Part shown: in pieces, positions 47,700-62,484 of the stretch
Numbering within the stretch: position 1 is the stretch's first letter
How the letters are laid out: every line of letters starts with the position of its first letter
Translations under genes and position numbers: made by a program
The notes under the pieces: model-generated
Databases searched by the model: none
Told to the model about the DNA's origin: nothing
Seen by the model: only the letters and a program-made list of their open reading frames with translations
Assembly: GCA_009103225.1 (NCBI GenBank)
Contig: RHPI01002161.1
Coordinates: forward strand, 174,941-238,940
Direction of reading: 5' to 3'
DNA length: 64,000 nucleotides
DNA from: Chlorokybus atmophyticus
Lineage: Eukaryota > Streptophyta > Chlorokybophyceae > Chlorokybales > Chlorokybaceae

Positions 47700-48785
47700 T
47701 AAGACCATCACTAGCAACCTCCCGCCAACACTCTGCCGCACCGCAGCAGCACTGTGCAAAAGCGACTTGGCTGCACCGCTAACTCCTACTTTCATGTGAG
47801 CCATCTGATCATAGAGCCATCATCAGATCGAACGATCTATGTACGACAGAACGTTACCAGTGTTACTAACGTTTGCTGCTATCTCGGAACAAATCTTTCT
47901 CATCTGTGACAAGTTTTGCGCACAGCAGCGTCCGTTGCTGTCATACTCCGACCGTCTGATATCTTGATTGGCCTGATCGGACGGCTTGCGGTCAGAAAGT
48001 GCAGATGTATGCTTGCAGCAGATTTGCATTTGTGGCACAAAGCGGATGCCAATGATGACAGACTCGCATGCAACATGATGACCGGGATGTGCTGTGTGCT
48101 TCTCTGTGCTTCGCTCTGCTGCTGGAAGATCAGCTCTGTTCAGCTGTGCTGCTTGCCACGTAGTGATTGCGGAGGGTGCTGTGGCTGGGCGTGCGGTCCC
48201 ATGGAGCTTAAGGGTCGTAGGCATGGACCTAGAGATCAGCTTGATTGGGTAACGCTGCCAGTAAGTACCCGTTGGAGGCTCCGCCGCCGCTGCCACCGCC
48301 GCTTACGCCTCCACCTGCAGAGGGAGGGCTGGGTGGGTGGGTGGGCGGGTGAGTGAGATGAGTGTTGATGTTGTTGAAGTGCGGGTTGCATGCTATGCAT
48401 GAGCTGTGTTCGCCAACTTTGTGCTATGGCAGTGCATTGGATCTTTGAAAGGATGGTTGGTAGCTAGCGGCAACCTTGGGTTGATGTACGCGGATGCTGC
48501 GTTACTGTATTAATATTGCAGTTGTCACTCCTGCATGGTTGGGTTGTGATTGAACTTGCTTCGCTTGTCTGCTGCTTGGAGCTGCTTGGCTTATGCATTG
48601 GGTGATTTGCACACAAACACGTCTTGTCATACGGGAGCAACTTATCCGGTTCAGTCAATCTAGTGACACAGTCTGCTTGCTTTCAGGCAGGTTGCAGGCA
48701 GCGCACACCCAGCCCATGTAAAGCTGACACCAGCTGCGTAAGACCAAGACTAACCTTCCTTTGACGCCAGACCAATATAGCCATC
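47700..48785. other. No gene recognised between divergent genes
   Basis: A GC-rich stretch near 48270-48350 (CCGCCGC repeats and GGGTGGGT) and low-quality frames only. It contains the 5' regions of the genes on both sides. Confidence 0.4.
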
Positions 48786-50322
48786 ATGGTGCTGTGGCCA
48801 TGGTTTGTCGTAATCATCGTGTACACCGTCTTTGTGCTGGCCATGTCAATATGGCTGGTCACCACAGAATGGCCCGGAAGCAAGTACCACAAAACAGATA
48901 TCGCCCCAGTGCCTTATCAGGTGACGATAGTTTTGAGGTTCATGCGCATGTTGACAGTGACACCTGTGGTGTAAACAGTCGCAGCATTGATGTCCATGTC
49001 ACTCTGTACTTTGTTGTATTGAAACGTTGCTCCTTCAGGCCGTGAGCAGAGGGTGGCTGCTCCCAGCATGGGCGTTGATGCTTATTCGGGCAGTGTTCTT
49101 TGGTTATTCGCTGGGTGTGCTGATTTATGATCGTGTGCACTATGGCAGCCACAATTGGGTCTTCTTCACCGTGTAAGTGTGCATTGTGTGAACAGCTGTT
49201 CCACCGGTATAGTGGGGTCATATTTCTAGCTCCCTCGTATGTTATGTTATGTTATGTTCCATGATATGTACTGCTATATATTGCTTATGGAAGTGCTGTT
49301 CCAGGTGGACATTCACCCTTCTGTGCGTCTACTTTGGGGTAAGCTTCGGATGCAACAAATGCGTGCATCACTCTTATTCAAAGCCAAGCAGGCCAGTCAT
49401 GAAGGAATGCTGAGCACAATGTTCACTGCTTTGCTGTGTGAACAGTTTGGCACCATTCTGTCACTGTGCCAAATCTTGTTCAAGAAGCACTTGCACGATC
49501 GCCCTCTTCAAGGCAGGGCGTTGCCTGGCACCGATCATGGGGGTCAAGCATATATTATCGGTGATGGTGTGACAGCAGCCACGGCACCCGCTGCAGCACC
49601 GGCCGGCAGCCAAGCTGTGGACGTGTCGGGTGCACATCACAAGTCGCATGACATTTACGGCCAGTCCAACTTCACTCGCTTTTTCGTGCACGTCTTTGTT
49701 ATTCTGCATCAAGTAAGCAAGCCTTGCAGAGTGTGCTTTGCATTGCAGGAGGTGGTTTACTCGTGCTAACAATACACTTCGATCTGTCACAGACAGTAGT
49801 TGTGTCTTCACTGTTTGTGACAATGGTGGTCTGGGCTGCGCTGTATCCCATCAGCCATGACCGAAGCCTACTCTCTTTCTCATCATACTCCGAGCACATT
49901 GTCAACTCCGTGTTTGTTATTGTGGAATGGTTCCTGGTAGACGTCCCCTGGCAGAAAAGGCAAGGCACTTCGCACCCCATTGCCTCTGTTTCCTGTTTGT
50001 AATTGCTGCACGCACACGTGCACGTGCACGTGCACGCTTGTGCGAGTGTGCATGCATGTGGTTGCGCGTGATGATAGCCGTCTCTCGCAGATATGTGGTG
50101 TTCTGCTACCTTTGGGGCTACATCTTCTGCGTCTTTACATGGATCCGCCACTCGGTGTCGCACGATTGGCCGTACAGCTTCATGAACCTCAACAAGGCGG
50201 CCGCGGTCGCGTGGTACCCTCTCATCGCGCTGTGGTACGGTGCCACCTTCACCGTCCTGTACGTGCTTAGCCGGATCAAGCACAGATTTGTGCGTAAGCG
50301 CGTGGAGAGACTGATCTACTGA
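48786..50322 (+). CDS. Multi-pass membrane protein, rolling-stone / At1g10660-like
   Basis: Six exons from ATG 48786 encode about six hydrophobic segments: WFVVIIVYTVFVLAMSIWLV (exon 1), AWALMLIRAVFFGYSLGVL then DRVHYGSHNWVFFTV (49039-49171), WTFTLLCVYFG (49304-49339), a polar Ala/Gly/His-rich loop ending NFTRFFVHVFVILHQ (49468-49711), VVVSSLFVTMVVWAALYPIS with HIVNSVFVIVEWFLVDVPW (about 49793-49960) and YVVFCYLWGYIFCVFTWIRH, DWPYSFMNLNKAAAVAWYPL, LWYGATFTVLYVL with a basic tail KHRFVRKRVERLIY. The order WTFTLL, H-x2-N-x7-E, tryptophan-rich loop and WPY/F-L resembles plant and animal rolling-stone-like proteins. Members of that group are poorly characterised, and no enzymatic role can be assigned from sequence. 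The C-terminal RKR suggests a cytosolic tail. Confidence 0.62.
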
Positions 50323-51537
50323 GACAGACATGTCCGTTGCCGAGGTGGAGCTTTGCCTGTTTACCCCTAGTACCGCTAGCGTGTTGTGTAGGTTGTCAGT
50401 GTGTGTTGTCGTATTGATGCCTAGCTGACTCTGTTGTCGGCTACGTAGCTGTGCTGCCGTAGATTGTCAGTGTGTTGTGTACAGTTCGCTCGCGCTATTA
50501 CCCAAGCTCATCGCTGGGTTGTAGTTGTATCACGTGTTATGTGTCGCTAAAGAGACGAAACATACTGTCCAGTGTGTTGCATGAATAGTTTGGTCTGTGT
50601 CTCATGCAGCTTGATGCGATTCTGATAAATACGAGAGGCTGGTATGTAGTGCCAGGTGAGATGTTGTTGCTCGACAGTTTATAGTAACTGCAGGTTTCAG
50701 TGTACAAGAATATAGACTTCTTACATAGGACGCACAATAGCTGGGTAAGTACCATGTTGACGGTATGAACAAGTGATGCGGTCCAGGTCAAGCTAGCATG
50801 TGGTTCGCTGCATGTGAGACTGCCCTTGTGAGAGAAGCATCAGACCTACGGCAGATATGTGCTTCGGAGTTGAATGCTGTGTGTATCGGTACAGCCAAGC
50901 ATGTGTATACTCTGTGTCAATGGCTGTGTGTATTGATGCAGTGAACGCAACGGTGCCCCCTTTTCTAGGCTTGGACACCAAACGCTGCCACATAAACCCC
51001 GCTGTGGTATAAAAACTTACAGCAGTAGACTAGCTGCTTGACGCAAGGGGGCTGATACTACTATGCATGCGCGCTTGCAATATCAGGCGATGTCGTGAAA
51101 ACAAGCCGCCTACACCATCAGTCAATCGGCATTCTCCTGTTGCTCTGCTGTATGAATGGCATGGCAGACATACCCTATGGCAGTGTGCACCATATGGCCC
51201 TACCGTACATGCCTGGTACTTGTAGCAAGCGCACACGTCAAGTCCTATCGTCGGTACCACCATGGTCATCAGCAACGTCACCTGACATGTATTCTCATCC
51301 TCGCACCGCTGCTCATAGTAGCTGTGACGTGTCCCTGCCGCACGTCATAACCGCAGTGCATCACTCACCCCAAGCCTGCCTTGTCAGTGACGCTGGCTCA
51401 TCACTGACTCATCAGCAAGGCCAACAAATTCCAGACCTCTATTCTGCTTGAAGGTTCCGCACAGTTGGTTTGGTTCTCCCTTTGCTCTCTGCCTCAAGGG
51501 CCTTCTTCTCGGTGTAGGTGCTGGTGTGGTCGTCGTC
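50323..51537. other. No gene recognised
   Basis: Intergenic stretch between two genes on the same strand. It holds the 3' region of the membrane-protein gene and the 5' region of the next. Frames are short and without motifs. Confidence 0.5.
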
Positions 51538-53011
51538 ATGGCTGCGCCTCAGGCTGGCAGCGGCGGCGACACGGGTGCACAGGGAGGTGAGGACGCCCCG
51601 CCTGTGCTGGTCCGAGAGACGGGCGAGGGCCTCGGACCGGGCGGCGGGCCCGTCTTCGTTGTGGAGCCTCAAAGCGAGAGAAGGGCGGCGCCGGCTGGAG
51701 AGGTACTTGTTGTTGTTCTTGTCGTCGTCATTGTTGTGTGAATGATTTGCTCCTGTGGAGTCCTTTGTTGCCTTGTCTCCGGTATGGAAACGATGCATGC
51801 ATGCATGCAGTACACCGCGGACCAAACCCATGCCATGCATGCATGCAATCATGCCTCAAGCACGAGATGGCCTAAGCCTGCACTGCTTGCATGCATGCGT
51901 GCAATTTTACGCTGCATGCCTGGTTCATACATGCAAGTATGTCGTCAATGGGAGAGATTGGTACGGCAGTATTCTGTATGCCATGCATTCTGGCTGCAGC
52001 AACTTGCTGCAGCCAGAAGATGATACGCAAGAGCGGTACCAACAACATGTGTTTTATTGACTGTTACGCCCACTCTCCGAGGGGAGGCTCCCTATGCATG
52101 CCTTGCTGTCAAAGCACGTGCATGCTTGCAGTGTTGATTACAGCATGCACGCGTTGCGGGCAGGTTGCGGATATACCGGTGGAGGACGTGCTGCGTGCGA
52201 GCAAGGACGCCGGTGAGGACGTGGACCGTGGGGACTACGCCTACTCCAGGGACGACCTCAGAGAAAAGGGCCAGCTTACAGGACAGCAGGTCAGAGTGAC
52301 ATTCCACGCATACTGCTCATCTGTCACTCACGATTTTCTCTCACCCCCTCTTTCTCCCACTCCTCCTTCCAGGGCGGTTCGAACGTGTTCGCCCTCTTTG
52401 ACGACTGCGGCTGCATCGCCCTCCCCGTCGCAGCCAGGGTGGACCCCAACGCCCTCGGCGACGCTATGAGGAGCGAGCTCATTGCTTGGGTGCAAGACAA
52501 CCGCGGAGAGACACTCGCCATGATGGTGAGAGGGTGATGTGTGCTTTAAGCTTTGAGGTGCAAGTGTCACAGCACATGCATAATGGCCCCGTTGCTCTAC
52601 CCTATGCATGCGCACTTACGTACGTACGTACATACATACATACATACATACATATGCCCACGGGCATCCATGCACACACATATGCACATACCCGCACAGA
52701 TGCATACGTGCTCAAACTTTCGAGAGCTGCATGTATTTGCCTACCCAAGTTGACCCAACATATGCAACCACGCGCGCACGCGTACATGCACATGCACACC
52801 AATGCATGCCAACATCTACTCTCCCCAGGTTGCTGGGGTGGTGCCATTGAGCGACGATGAGGGTGTAAGGAATGACTACGCTCAGGCCAAGAAGGAAGGG
52901 CTCGAGGCGCTGTACGGCAGGCACGGGCCGGCCGCGCGGGCTCAGGCTGGGGCCAAAGGGCCTCAGGCTGGAGGAGGAGGAGGAGAGCCGTTGCCTGTCA
53001 GCTCGCAGTGA
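51538..53011 (+). CDS. Hypothetical protein, four exons
   Basis: ATG 51538 opens a Gly/Pro-rich, probably disordered N-terminus (MAAPQAGSGGDTGAQGGEDA). Exon 2 (about 52164-52289) gives VADIPVEDVLRASKDAGEDV then DYAYSRDDLREKGQLTGQQ; exon 3 (about 52373-52525) gives GGSNVFALFDDCGCIALPVA then DPNALGDAMRSELIAWVQDN; exon 4 (about 52829-53011) gives VAGVVPLSDDEGVRNDYAQA, a helix-prone Lys/Glu stretch and a Gly-rich tail, stop 53009-53011. Phases agree at all three introns. About 180 aa in all. The FALFDDCGC...SELIAWVQDNRG part looks like a small globular domain, but I do not recognise it. Confidence 0.6.
51989..52017. repeat. 29-bp perfect palindrome in an intron
   Basis: TCTGGCTGCAGCAA and its exact complement around one C. 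It lies in the first intron of the hypothetical gene, close to several ATGCATGC runs. Confidence 0.9.
52617..52654. repeat. (TACG)n(TACA)n microsatellite
   Basis: TACG units pass directly into TACA/CATA units, in the third intron of the hypothetical gene. The TACA part may derive from TACG by CpG loss. Confidence 0.9.
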
Positions 53012-54403
53012 GAGCGTATGATCGTGGCGATGACTTGTTGTTCTGTGGTCTGGGAGTTGTGTACATACAGCGTTGTTGTGTTGCGTATGCTTGGTGAGAG
53101 ATACTGTGTGTACAGCGCCTGTCCTTGCAGCCCAAGCCTCCAACCTGCGCGATTACCGTACTTGTTCATATAGCAGGAGGTGTACATCAAATGCGCGGTG
53201 CAACGAACATGCAATGAACAACGGCTTGAGAACAGCATTACACAGCAACTATTACTAGCAGCGTTTCAAGTTCAACCACTGGGCTACACATGGTGACTGT
53301 TATGTGAGTGGTGAAGGTTATTTTTCATGCATGTCTCACATTGCCCGCACACCATGCATGTTGCCATAGTACCATACCCTTTATATACAACTATATCACC
53401 ATGGTACACTGATATCTACCACCTCGTTAGTCATGCAAGTTAGTACATGCGGTTTCAGATTACCTACCCACACGGGCTGCCCTGTACATGACATGCATGC
53501 GCATGCACAACGTGCAGTCCAGTCAGCATGCAGCAACACATGCAAGGTGTCGTACAAATGACATTTAGTTGACCACCGGGCTACTACTAGCACGCTAATC
53601 TACTGCCTCTACCCGTTAGACATGCAGCAGTCAATATGCAGTTGGTAATCACCTGCCCACATGGGCGTTTGTGTGCCCTGTACAGTTTGCTGTGTTGCAG
53701 TGGCATCAGCATTGCTTGTGGGCTTGTCGCCACTGATTGCTTTCTTGAACTAGCTGCCTTCACCTTGTATTGCAAATCCAGGCGATCTCATAACATACAA
53801 GTATATGAAACACCTGTAGGATTGCGGCAGACAGGCTGCAATGGTCTGTCTGCAAATTGTCAGTCATGCATGTTGACATTTCGTTACGGCATGGGCCTTC
53901 TGTACAAAGAATGTAAATGAGATTGTGATAGCCTCCAGATTCAAGGCTTGTCGCACTGATATGTACCAACAGCGCAGCATTTCACATTTTTCACACATGC
54001 TCATGTGTGCTACATTACGAAAACAAAAACACCCAATGCAAGTGTGTTTCAACAAGTCAATGTTGCAGCGGATTGTTGCATGCCTGTTGCATGCCTACTG
54101 AACAATTGGCTGACAGCACGCCGCGCACAGGTTGTACAGACATGTCGCCAATTGTCTCGCGCATATCCTGTACACCTGCACTGGCTGCAGCGTAAACAGC
54201 GTGCATGCGCACCCCCGTCCCACGCAAGTATGCACCGCAACGACGTGACACATAGTAGCACACCCTTTTTGTACACACAGCACTTCACATACCCTATACA
54301 CAATCTGGATGGTGGCCACTGTATAATATGTACGGAGGCAACGAGCTGAAAACAGCTCACCAGCACAGCTGATATACGTGTGAGGAGCCTGCACAAAACT
54401 GCT
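53012..54403. other. No gene recognised
   Basis: This stretch lies between two convergent genes. A segment at 53573-53635 (CCACCGGGCTAC...ACCCGTTAGACATGCA) loosely resembles part of the terminal repeats at 15 kb and a sequence at 61153-61245. Confidence 0.45.
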
Positions 54404-56592
<2,189 letters not shown>

Positions 56593-56973
56593 ACCTAAAC
56601 AGCTGCGCTCACCAACTCCCGTCAGGCCCTCAACACCCACAGCGACAACCCCGCTCCTGCCGCCAACCACCTCGCCGCTGCCCTCACCGCCGCCGCCGCT
56701 TAGGGTTTGGCAGCAGTAACTGTAGCAGAGCATACCATCCTGGTTAACAACAGCTGTTAGCTAACCAGCTCAGCAGGCAAAGCGTTTCGCGTTAACAAGC
56801 GAAGTCTCCCATATCCGGTTGGTCTAACCGCGTGTGAAAGCTGCGACGGTTAGTCATTGCAGTCATTTAACGGGTTCGGCAGCGACAGCGGCCTGAAGTA
56901 ACTTATGACCTTAAGTCAGGGTTAACCACGTGCTGAAGCGGCGGCGGTGGTGGTGGCGGTGGCGGTGGCGGCG

Positions 56974-59043
56974 ATGTGGGCTGCGAGGCAGGGACGGGCG
57001 TTGCTGGCCAGGGCGGCGGAGTCCTCGGCAGTGTTGAACTTGCGTGCGGCTGGCGCTGCTGAGACACCCGCTCGCTACCAGCACCTGTACGCTGCCTTTG
57101 CCACTGCTGCTGAAGAGTCTGGCCTGAGTGACTCTGGCAGCACCGCCGCCGCCTCCGCCACCGAGGCTGGCGACAATGACGCACAGAGCACTAAGAAAAG
57201 GCGAAAAAGGAAAAGTCAGCCGGGGTCGCCTACGGGTACGCGTGACAACTGCGTTTGCATGTGTATGCAATGCAGTACACTTCAATTAGTGCATGCATGC
57301 GAGGTTGCATGGATTGTGAGTATTTGGCATTCCTCTCTGCGTCACGTCAACTGTACACACGATCCTGAAATGCAGCATACATGCAATCATGCATGCCAGT
57401 AAGCTATATATCCGCTTATAACGTCAAAGCAATGCGGTGTTTACACTAAGCAACACCATTGGTGTGTTGCATGGCAGTGTCTGGTCGTCATTCTAAGAAG
57501 TTGATATTTTGACAAGCAGAGAGATAGCTCTGGTCAAAATGCATGGCAACTGCCACTCAGTTACATTGCGTATAGATAACGCTATCGTTCGCTTTTTTGA
57601 CCTCAACTGTGCATTGCAACGCCTTCTGCTGCTCAATTAGTAACTTGACTGCATCACTGTTTTCAGACTGGGAAAGCATGACAACAAGCTTTGAACTGGC
57701 GAAGCACCTCAACATGCAGATACAGACTGGCAATTTGCCTCCAGCAGAATCTGCTCAGCGGCTTGCGCGGCTGTGCAAGACTCAAGACGACATGAAGCAG
57801 GCAGTCGGCACAATCGCTAAGCTTGCCAGAGCCGTAAGCAGTTGTTTTATTGCATGATCGGGTAAAAGTCGACTGGCTGTGACTGATGAGCATGGCTGTT
57901 GTGTATTGAAGAGGCTTGCTGCAGCGCCGCACGTGCCTGGCACTGGCTTGGAGAGCTTCAAGGGGGATGTGCCTGGGGCTATATATTTGGCGTGCTTGAG
58001 AACGGGCGCCTGGACAGAAGGTGTGATGAGCATGTCAACTTGTTGATGCATTGTGTTGAAGTGTTGCCTCCAACTCATCTGTTTGTTTCCTGTTGGCCCC
58101 AGGACTTAGCTTGTTAAGGCGGCACCATGAGCTTGGACTGCCACCTACAAAGAATACACTGGTTGAATATATGGTGCGTGTGCGTAATAAGAGCCGCATA
58201 CCCATACTTCATACGTACTCTTCACTTCGTACTTTGTGCCAACAGCATTTGTGGTTGCCAGCACAAGGCGCCAGATAGTGAGAGTGTGGTGGAAGTTTTC
58301 GAGCACGCTAAACAAGTTTTCCCGAAGCTCAGCTCGAAGTTGGCCACGCAGTATGTGAGGTACAGCCACTCAGCATACGATTGGCGGAAAGGTCACCACC
58401 TTGTTGGATGATCCTTTTTGCCCCACTGACCAAAGGATTGTGCAGGGCGCTTTGTAAGCACCAGGACCTCGACAGGGCTGTGCAGTTTGCGCAAGAGGCA
58501 CGCATCAATGACGTTGAGCTGGAACGCAACGCTTACAACTTGATGCTCATCTGTGCAGTCGAAACCGGTGCGTGAACAGTTTTACACTAACTGCGCGTGC
58601 ACACACATGCACGCAAACGCCTGTACCCACATGCGTGTGTGCACGTGCGCGTGCATGTGCGTGTATGTTTGTGCGCGCATGCCTAAGCCCTGTAAACAAT
58701 CTGACAATTGACTGCGTGTGTGCACATACGCACATACACACATGCATGCGCGCGGGGGGGGGCACGAAAACTACCAGTCTTTCTCATGCTTCAACTACCA
58801 GCATCCCGCTTGCACGTGCAGACACGCATGCATACACGAGCATGTCTATTGACAGGCAGAAGCTTTTGTCATCTCAAACTGAGCACAGTGCATGTCGCTT
58901 ACACGTGACAGTGGTCTTGTGTGTGTCCAGATAGAAAGGAGGTTGTGGAGCGGGTGCGAAGTGAAATGCAGGAGGGCGGCATTGCATATAATGAGACCAC
59001 TGATCTGTGGCTTAGTAAAGCAGTGGAGAAGTTTGGACAATAG
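56974..59043 (+). CDS. PPR/TPR-like helical repeat protein, probably mitochondrial
   Basis: ATG 56974 starts an Arg/Ala-rich, acid-free N-terminus (MWAARQGRALLARAAESSAV) like an organelle presequence, then ARYQHLYAAFATAAEESGLS and a basic stretch (KKRRKRKS). Later exons carry SFELAKHLNMQIQTGNLPPA and AQRLARLCKTQDDMKQAVGT (57670-57835), a segment near 57905-58020 (APHVPGTGLESFKGDVPGA), LRRHHELGLPPTKNTLVEYM (near 58110-58170), SVVEVFEHAKQVFPKLSSKL, GALCKHQDLDRAVQFAQEAR then AYNLMLICAVETG (58445-58567) and EVVERVRSEMQEGGIAYNET, ending SKAVEKFGQ with TAG 59041-59043. The spacing and the A-x-NLM, M-x2-GI-x2-N-x2-T pattern are those of pentatricopeptide repeats. Some internal splice sites are uncertain. 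RNA binding is inferred from the family only. Confidence 0.6.
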
Positions 59044-59328
59044 TCTGCACAACTGCTGGCATGGTCATTTAGTCTGCTCCATGCAGCTGTGGAGTAACGA
59101 AGAAAGAACTCTTTCTCAACAGTTGTGGCCATTGACACTGGAGCGCACACGCTTCCTGTCTCTAATGTTGCAGAGCTGGCTCTGTGTGGAACTTCAGCCA
59201 CAGTAAGACCCTCTTCACCTGATGACACTAACACCGCACCATAAAAGCCCCGTTGGCAAACCAATCACTATGTACAAGTGTACGCACTCTGCACAGGCAC
59301 CAGCTGCTCCCCAACGCAATGTCATACC

Positions 59329-60722
59329 CTACTTGCCCATCATCATCTTCTCAACCAGTTGGGGTCCATAGTTCTTCATGAGGTACTGCAAGGCGGCCTG
59401 TTTGGCCTGGGCGACCATACCATCATCATCTGCTTTGTCATCTTTCACCTGACAGAAGTTGACAAGAGCAGCTTAGTCTCCATCAATAACACGAGTAAAA
59501 CAACATCAACATGGACAGTCCAACAAGTGTTGATGGTTGCGTTGTAATCTCACCGCAGTCGCAGTAGAGTGCCCGTACTTCTCCTTGATGAAGTCCATGA
59601 ACTCCCCTTCCAGACCACCCATGGAAGAAGGCTTGACCGCAGCGGCCTCGTGCAGCTTGTCATCCTTCACATCACCTTTGTCATTGAAGAACGACATGAT
59701 CGCGCCCGCAAGACCACCCTGCGTCTGTTGTTGGACAAAACAGTCAGTCGTAAGCCTTATTTACAATGACACTGGTTGTTCTATGTCAAGTGGCATGGTG
59801 TCTTGTGTGCACTGCCGTGTGCGATACTGTATGTATGCGGGTGCGTGTGCAAGTGTGTCGAAGCATGCGCGCACATCTGTGAGAACATAAGTGACAGTGA
59901 CACCAACCTTGGTCTGGTTGCCATACTCAGTGGGGTTGTAGCTCGCTTGTCCTTGATATGTGCTTGGCTGCTGAACGCCAGGAGTGCCATATCCCGGACG
60001 TGACACATATCCAGCTCCCTGCTGATACTGCCCCTCCTGCCTCCTGTAAGCCTCCTGTGGGATCTGAGACTGATATCCGAGCTCGCTGCCTCCCTGCTGA
60101 TACCCACCCTGCTGCTGGCCCTGGTACCCACTCTGAGGTGGATATCCACCCTGCTGAGCCTGATACCCACCGCTCTGCTGATATCCAGCACCTCCCTGCT
60201 GGTATCCCGCACCTCCCTGCGGGTACTGCTGCTGGGCTTGAAAACCACTACCTCCCTGTTGGTAACCACCTTGATATCCACCGCCGCTTCCCTGTTGCTG
60301 ATATCCAGCACCTTGCTGGTAGCGGCCGGCCTCTTGTTGGCGGCCGTATCCTCCTTCTTGAACGTACTCAGCTGGGCGGCCGCCTTGACCTTGGTTATAT
60401 CCTTCAGCGTATCCTTCAGATGTCTGCTGTTGTCCGTGATGATGGTGACGCCCTTCGCGCCCATATGCGCCTTCTTCTTGATACCCAGACTGCTGGCGCC
60501 CCTGTGCAGCCTCATATGTGACGCTTGGCCATGCATGCAGACGCTGAACTCAGCCATGCTCACAATGACAACAGCAAGGACAGGCATACCTACGGCCATA
60601 CCATCATGCATACCAGCATTGACCTAAGTCTTCACTCAAGCGTTTGCACTCACCTCTGAGGTGTAGTCAGAGTAGCGGGTGCCCTCACCGCTATACTGAT
60701 CACCACGCCCGTACCCAGCCAT
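59329..60722 (-). CDS. Prion-like Tyr/Gln/Gly-rich protein with conserved-looking C-terminus
   Basis: Minus strand. Exon 1 from ATG 60722 gives MAGYGRGDQYSGEGTRYSDY. The large exon 2 (about 60520-59911) is one uninterrupted frame rich in Gln, Tyr and Gly with degenerate repeats such as GAGYQQGGAGYQQSGGYQAQ and a GRHHHHGQQ patch. It ends YNPTEYGNQTK, then GT donor. Exon 3 (near 59724-59557) switches to a compact charged segment: GGLAGAIMSFFNDKGDVKDD, GLEGEFMDFIKEKYG. Exon 4 gives KADDDGMVAQAKQAALQYLM then KNYGPQLVEKMMMGK, stop 59329-59331. The phases agree. Low-complexity Y/Q/G tracts of this type drive condensate formation in RNA granule proteins; here that is inference from composition. No RNA-binding domain is visible, and I do not recognise the C-terminal domain. 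A long Lys/Arg/Ser-rich frame on the same strand (59781-60611) is its shadow. Confidence 0.7.
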
Positions 60723-61948
60723 GTCGTCGTCCTCTTCCTCCTGCTTCTCCTCCTTCTAGTTGTCCTCCACCGCCGCTGGCTGCCTGGTCAACATGCAAAC
60801 CTCAACATGCTTCAACTTGCTGCATGCGTCGTTTTGTTGCCTAATCCGCGTGGCAAATTTTGGAAGATCGGCTTGGGACCAAGGGTCGATATCCATGGCG
60901 AAGGGCGATGCTGGCAAAGCGTGCAGATATCGCACAGCGGGGTTGAGTTTGTTCATGAAGTCGAATAGGTTTTCTCACGATGTTTATTACGTTGCGTTAA
61001 ACTTGCCATGACAGCAGTCAGTCTATAAATCTATCAAATCTACTATTTGGTTCATAAAAGTTGCAAGGCGGGTCTCGTGCATGCAAGTCGCACCGCATAG
61101 ACGACATACATGCAGTTAGCACATCGTTGCTTCAATACATTCACATACAACACTACCGGGCTACATTCCCAGCTACTGCAGGTCACTAAGTACGACACTA
61201 CCTCATCTATTCACCTACCCCGTTAAACATGCATGCATGCGACAATCCACGAGGTTGTCATATACACGCATGTGCTAGAGTAAAGGTATCCGTATTTTAT
61301 TGCATACTTATTAAGGTAAAATGGAGTGGCCCAAATAATCATAGCATGCATACACAGCAACGACAGTAAGGCCACCGAACGGACAATTATTGTCTATGTT
61401 TGCAAGTTGGGAATGCAAACACGCACAGACAAGATCATATACAACAACACATGACGCGTTATTGTATATGGTTTTTGCAAACCCATGATACACCATTTTA
61501 GGGGCTGATTAGGTTCGTGTGCAGCGTGTGACTTGCAAATAGGTAGGCAGGGCAAAATATTACACACGGATATCTTAATCAATGTAATGATGATCGATTA
61601 AAAAGTTTATGGTTGATTATAAATATTATATCGAGTTGCATATTAATAACAACACCCATGTACAATATCACCTCTGCTTATGCACGCTGATTGCTTGAAT
61701 CCAATTCGTAGACCGCTGCATGGAATAATGCAAGCCACTTCAGTACTATGGGTATGCGCTGCACGAATTCTCATTGAACCAAGAATAGCCATTGTGTGCA
61801 TATCCACATATACATACGCATACAAACATATCATGCAATATCGCAATGAAATGGCAATGTCACAATGACAATGTGCCATTTATAACGCATTTGCAAATGA
61901 CATTGTTATTATATAACATGATTATCATACACAAGTTGCTTTGAGAAA

Positions 61949-61963
61949 CTATGCATTATGGTG

Positions 61964-62002
<39 letters not shown>

Positions 62003-62008
62003 GCATAG
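61949..62008. repeat. 60-bp palindrome with (TA)n core
   Basis: CTATGCATTAT (61949-61959) and its complement ATAATGCATAG (61998-62008) flank a (TA)n tract of nearly 40 bp. The whole can fold into one long cruciform. Confidence 0.85.
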
Positions 62009-62462
62009 CTTCCCTCTTTGAAAGCGCTATGGTTGCATTTGCATTTTTTATATAGTCCGCATTGCGTACATATTGTGCAATTGCATGAAACGAGGTTTAC
62101 GATGTTATGCGTAACTTTCAATTTGCATATAAAGCATTGATGGATTGTTTTTCTTGACTATTTAACATATTGCGCATTGTCGTTGACAATGTCACAATTT
62201 TGCTTGTATGCTTATTCACCTACGCACTTCCCGCAAATTTTCCTTTTAATGTGCGTGTAAGCAATGCATAATGCAGACCATGTTGTATGTTTGACAGCTG
62301 TCTTTAATTCATTTCAAAGGATTATGTCTCTTACAACCATGCTTCGAGAACGTACATCAGCCATTATAGTGTTGAGGATGCCCCTATTATTACACATATG
62401 TACATTTTAACCCAAGACGTGTGGCTATACAACTTTTTACTTATCTCACCATAAAGAAAGGC

Positions 62463-62484
62463 AAGACGATTTTTTTATCGTCTT
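62463..62484. terminator. Hairpin with T run, terminator-like
   Basis: AAGACGAT and ATCGTCTT (8-bp arms) surround six T and are followed by more T. No gene ends here, so its role is unknown. Confidence 0.3.

Noticed and set aside
56593-56733. N-terminal extension of eIF4A-III from the upstream in-frame ATG at 56733
   Set aside because: The extra residues are Gly/Val-rich and unlike the family, while ATG 56592 gives the normal length.
59781-60611. 276-residue Lys/Arg/Ser-rich frame on the minus strand
   Set aside because: It is a shadow of the Y/Q/G-rich frame on the same strand, which has better composition, repeats and matching splice phases.
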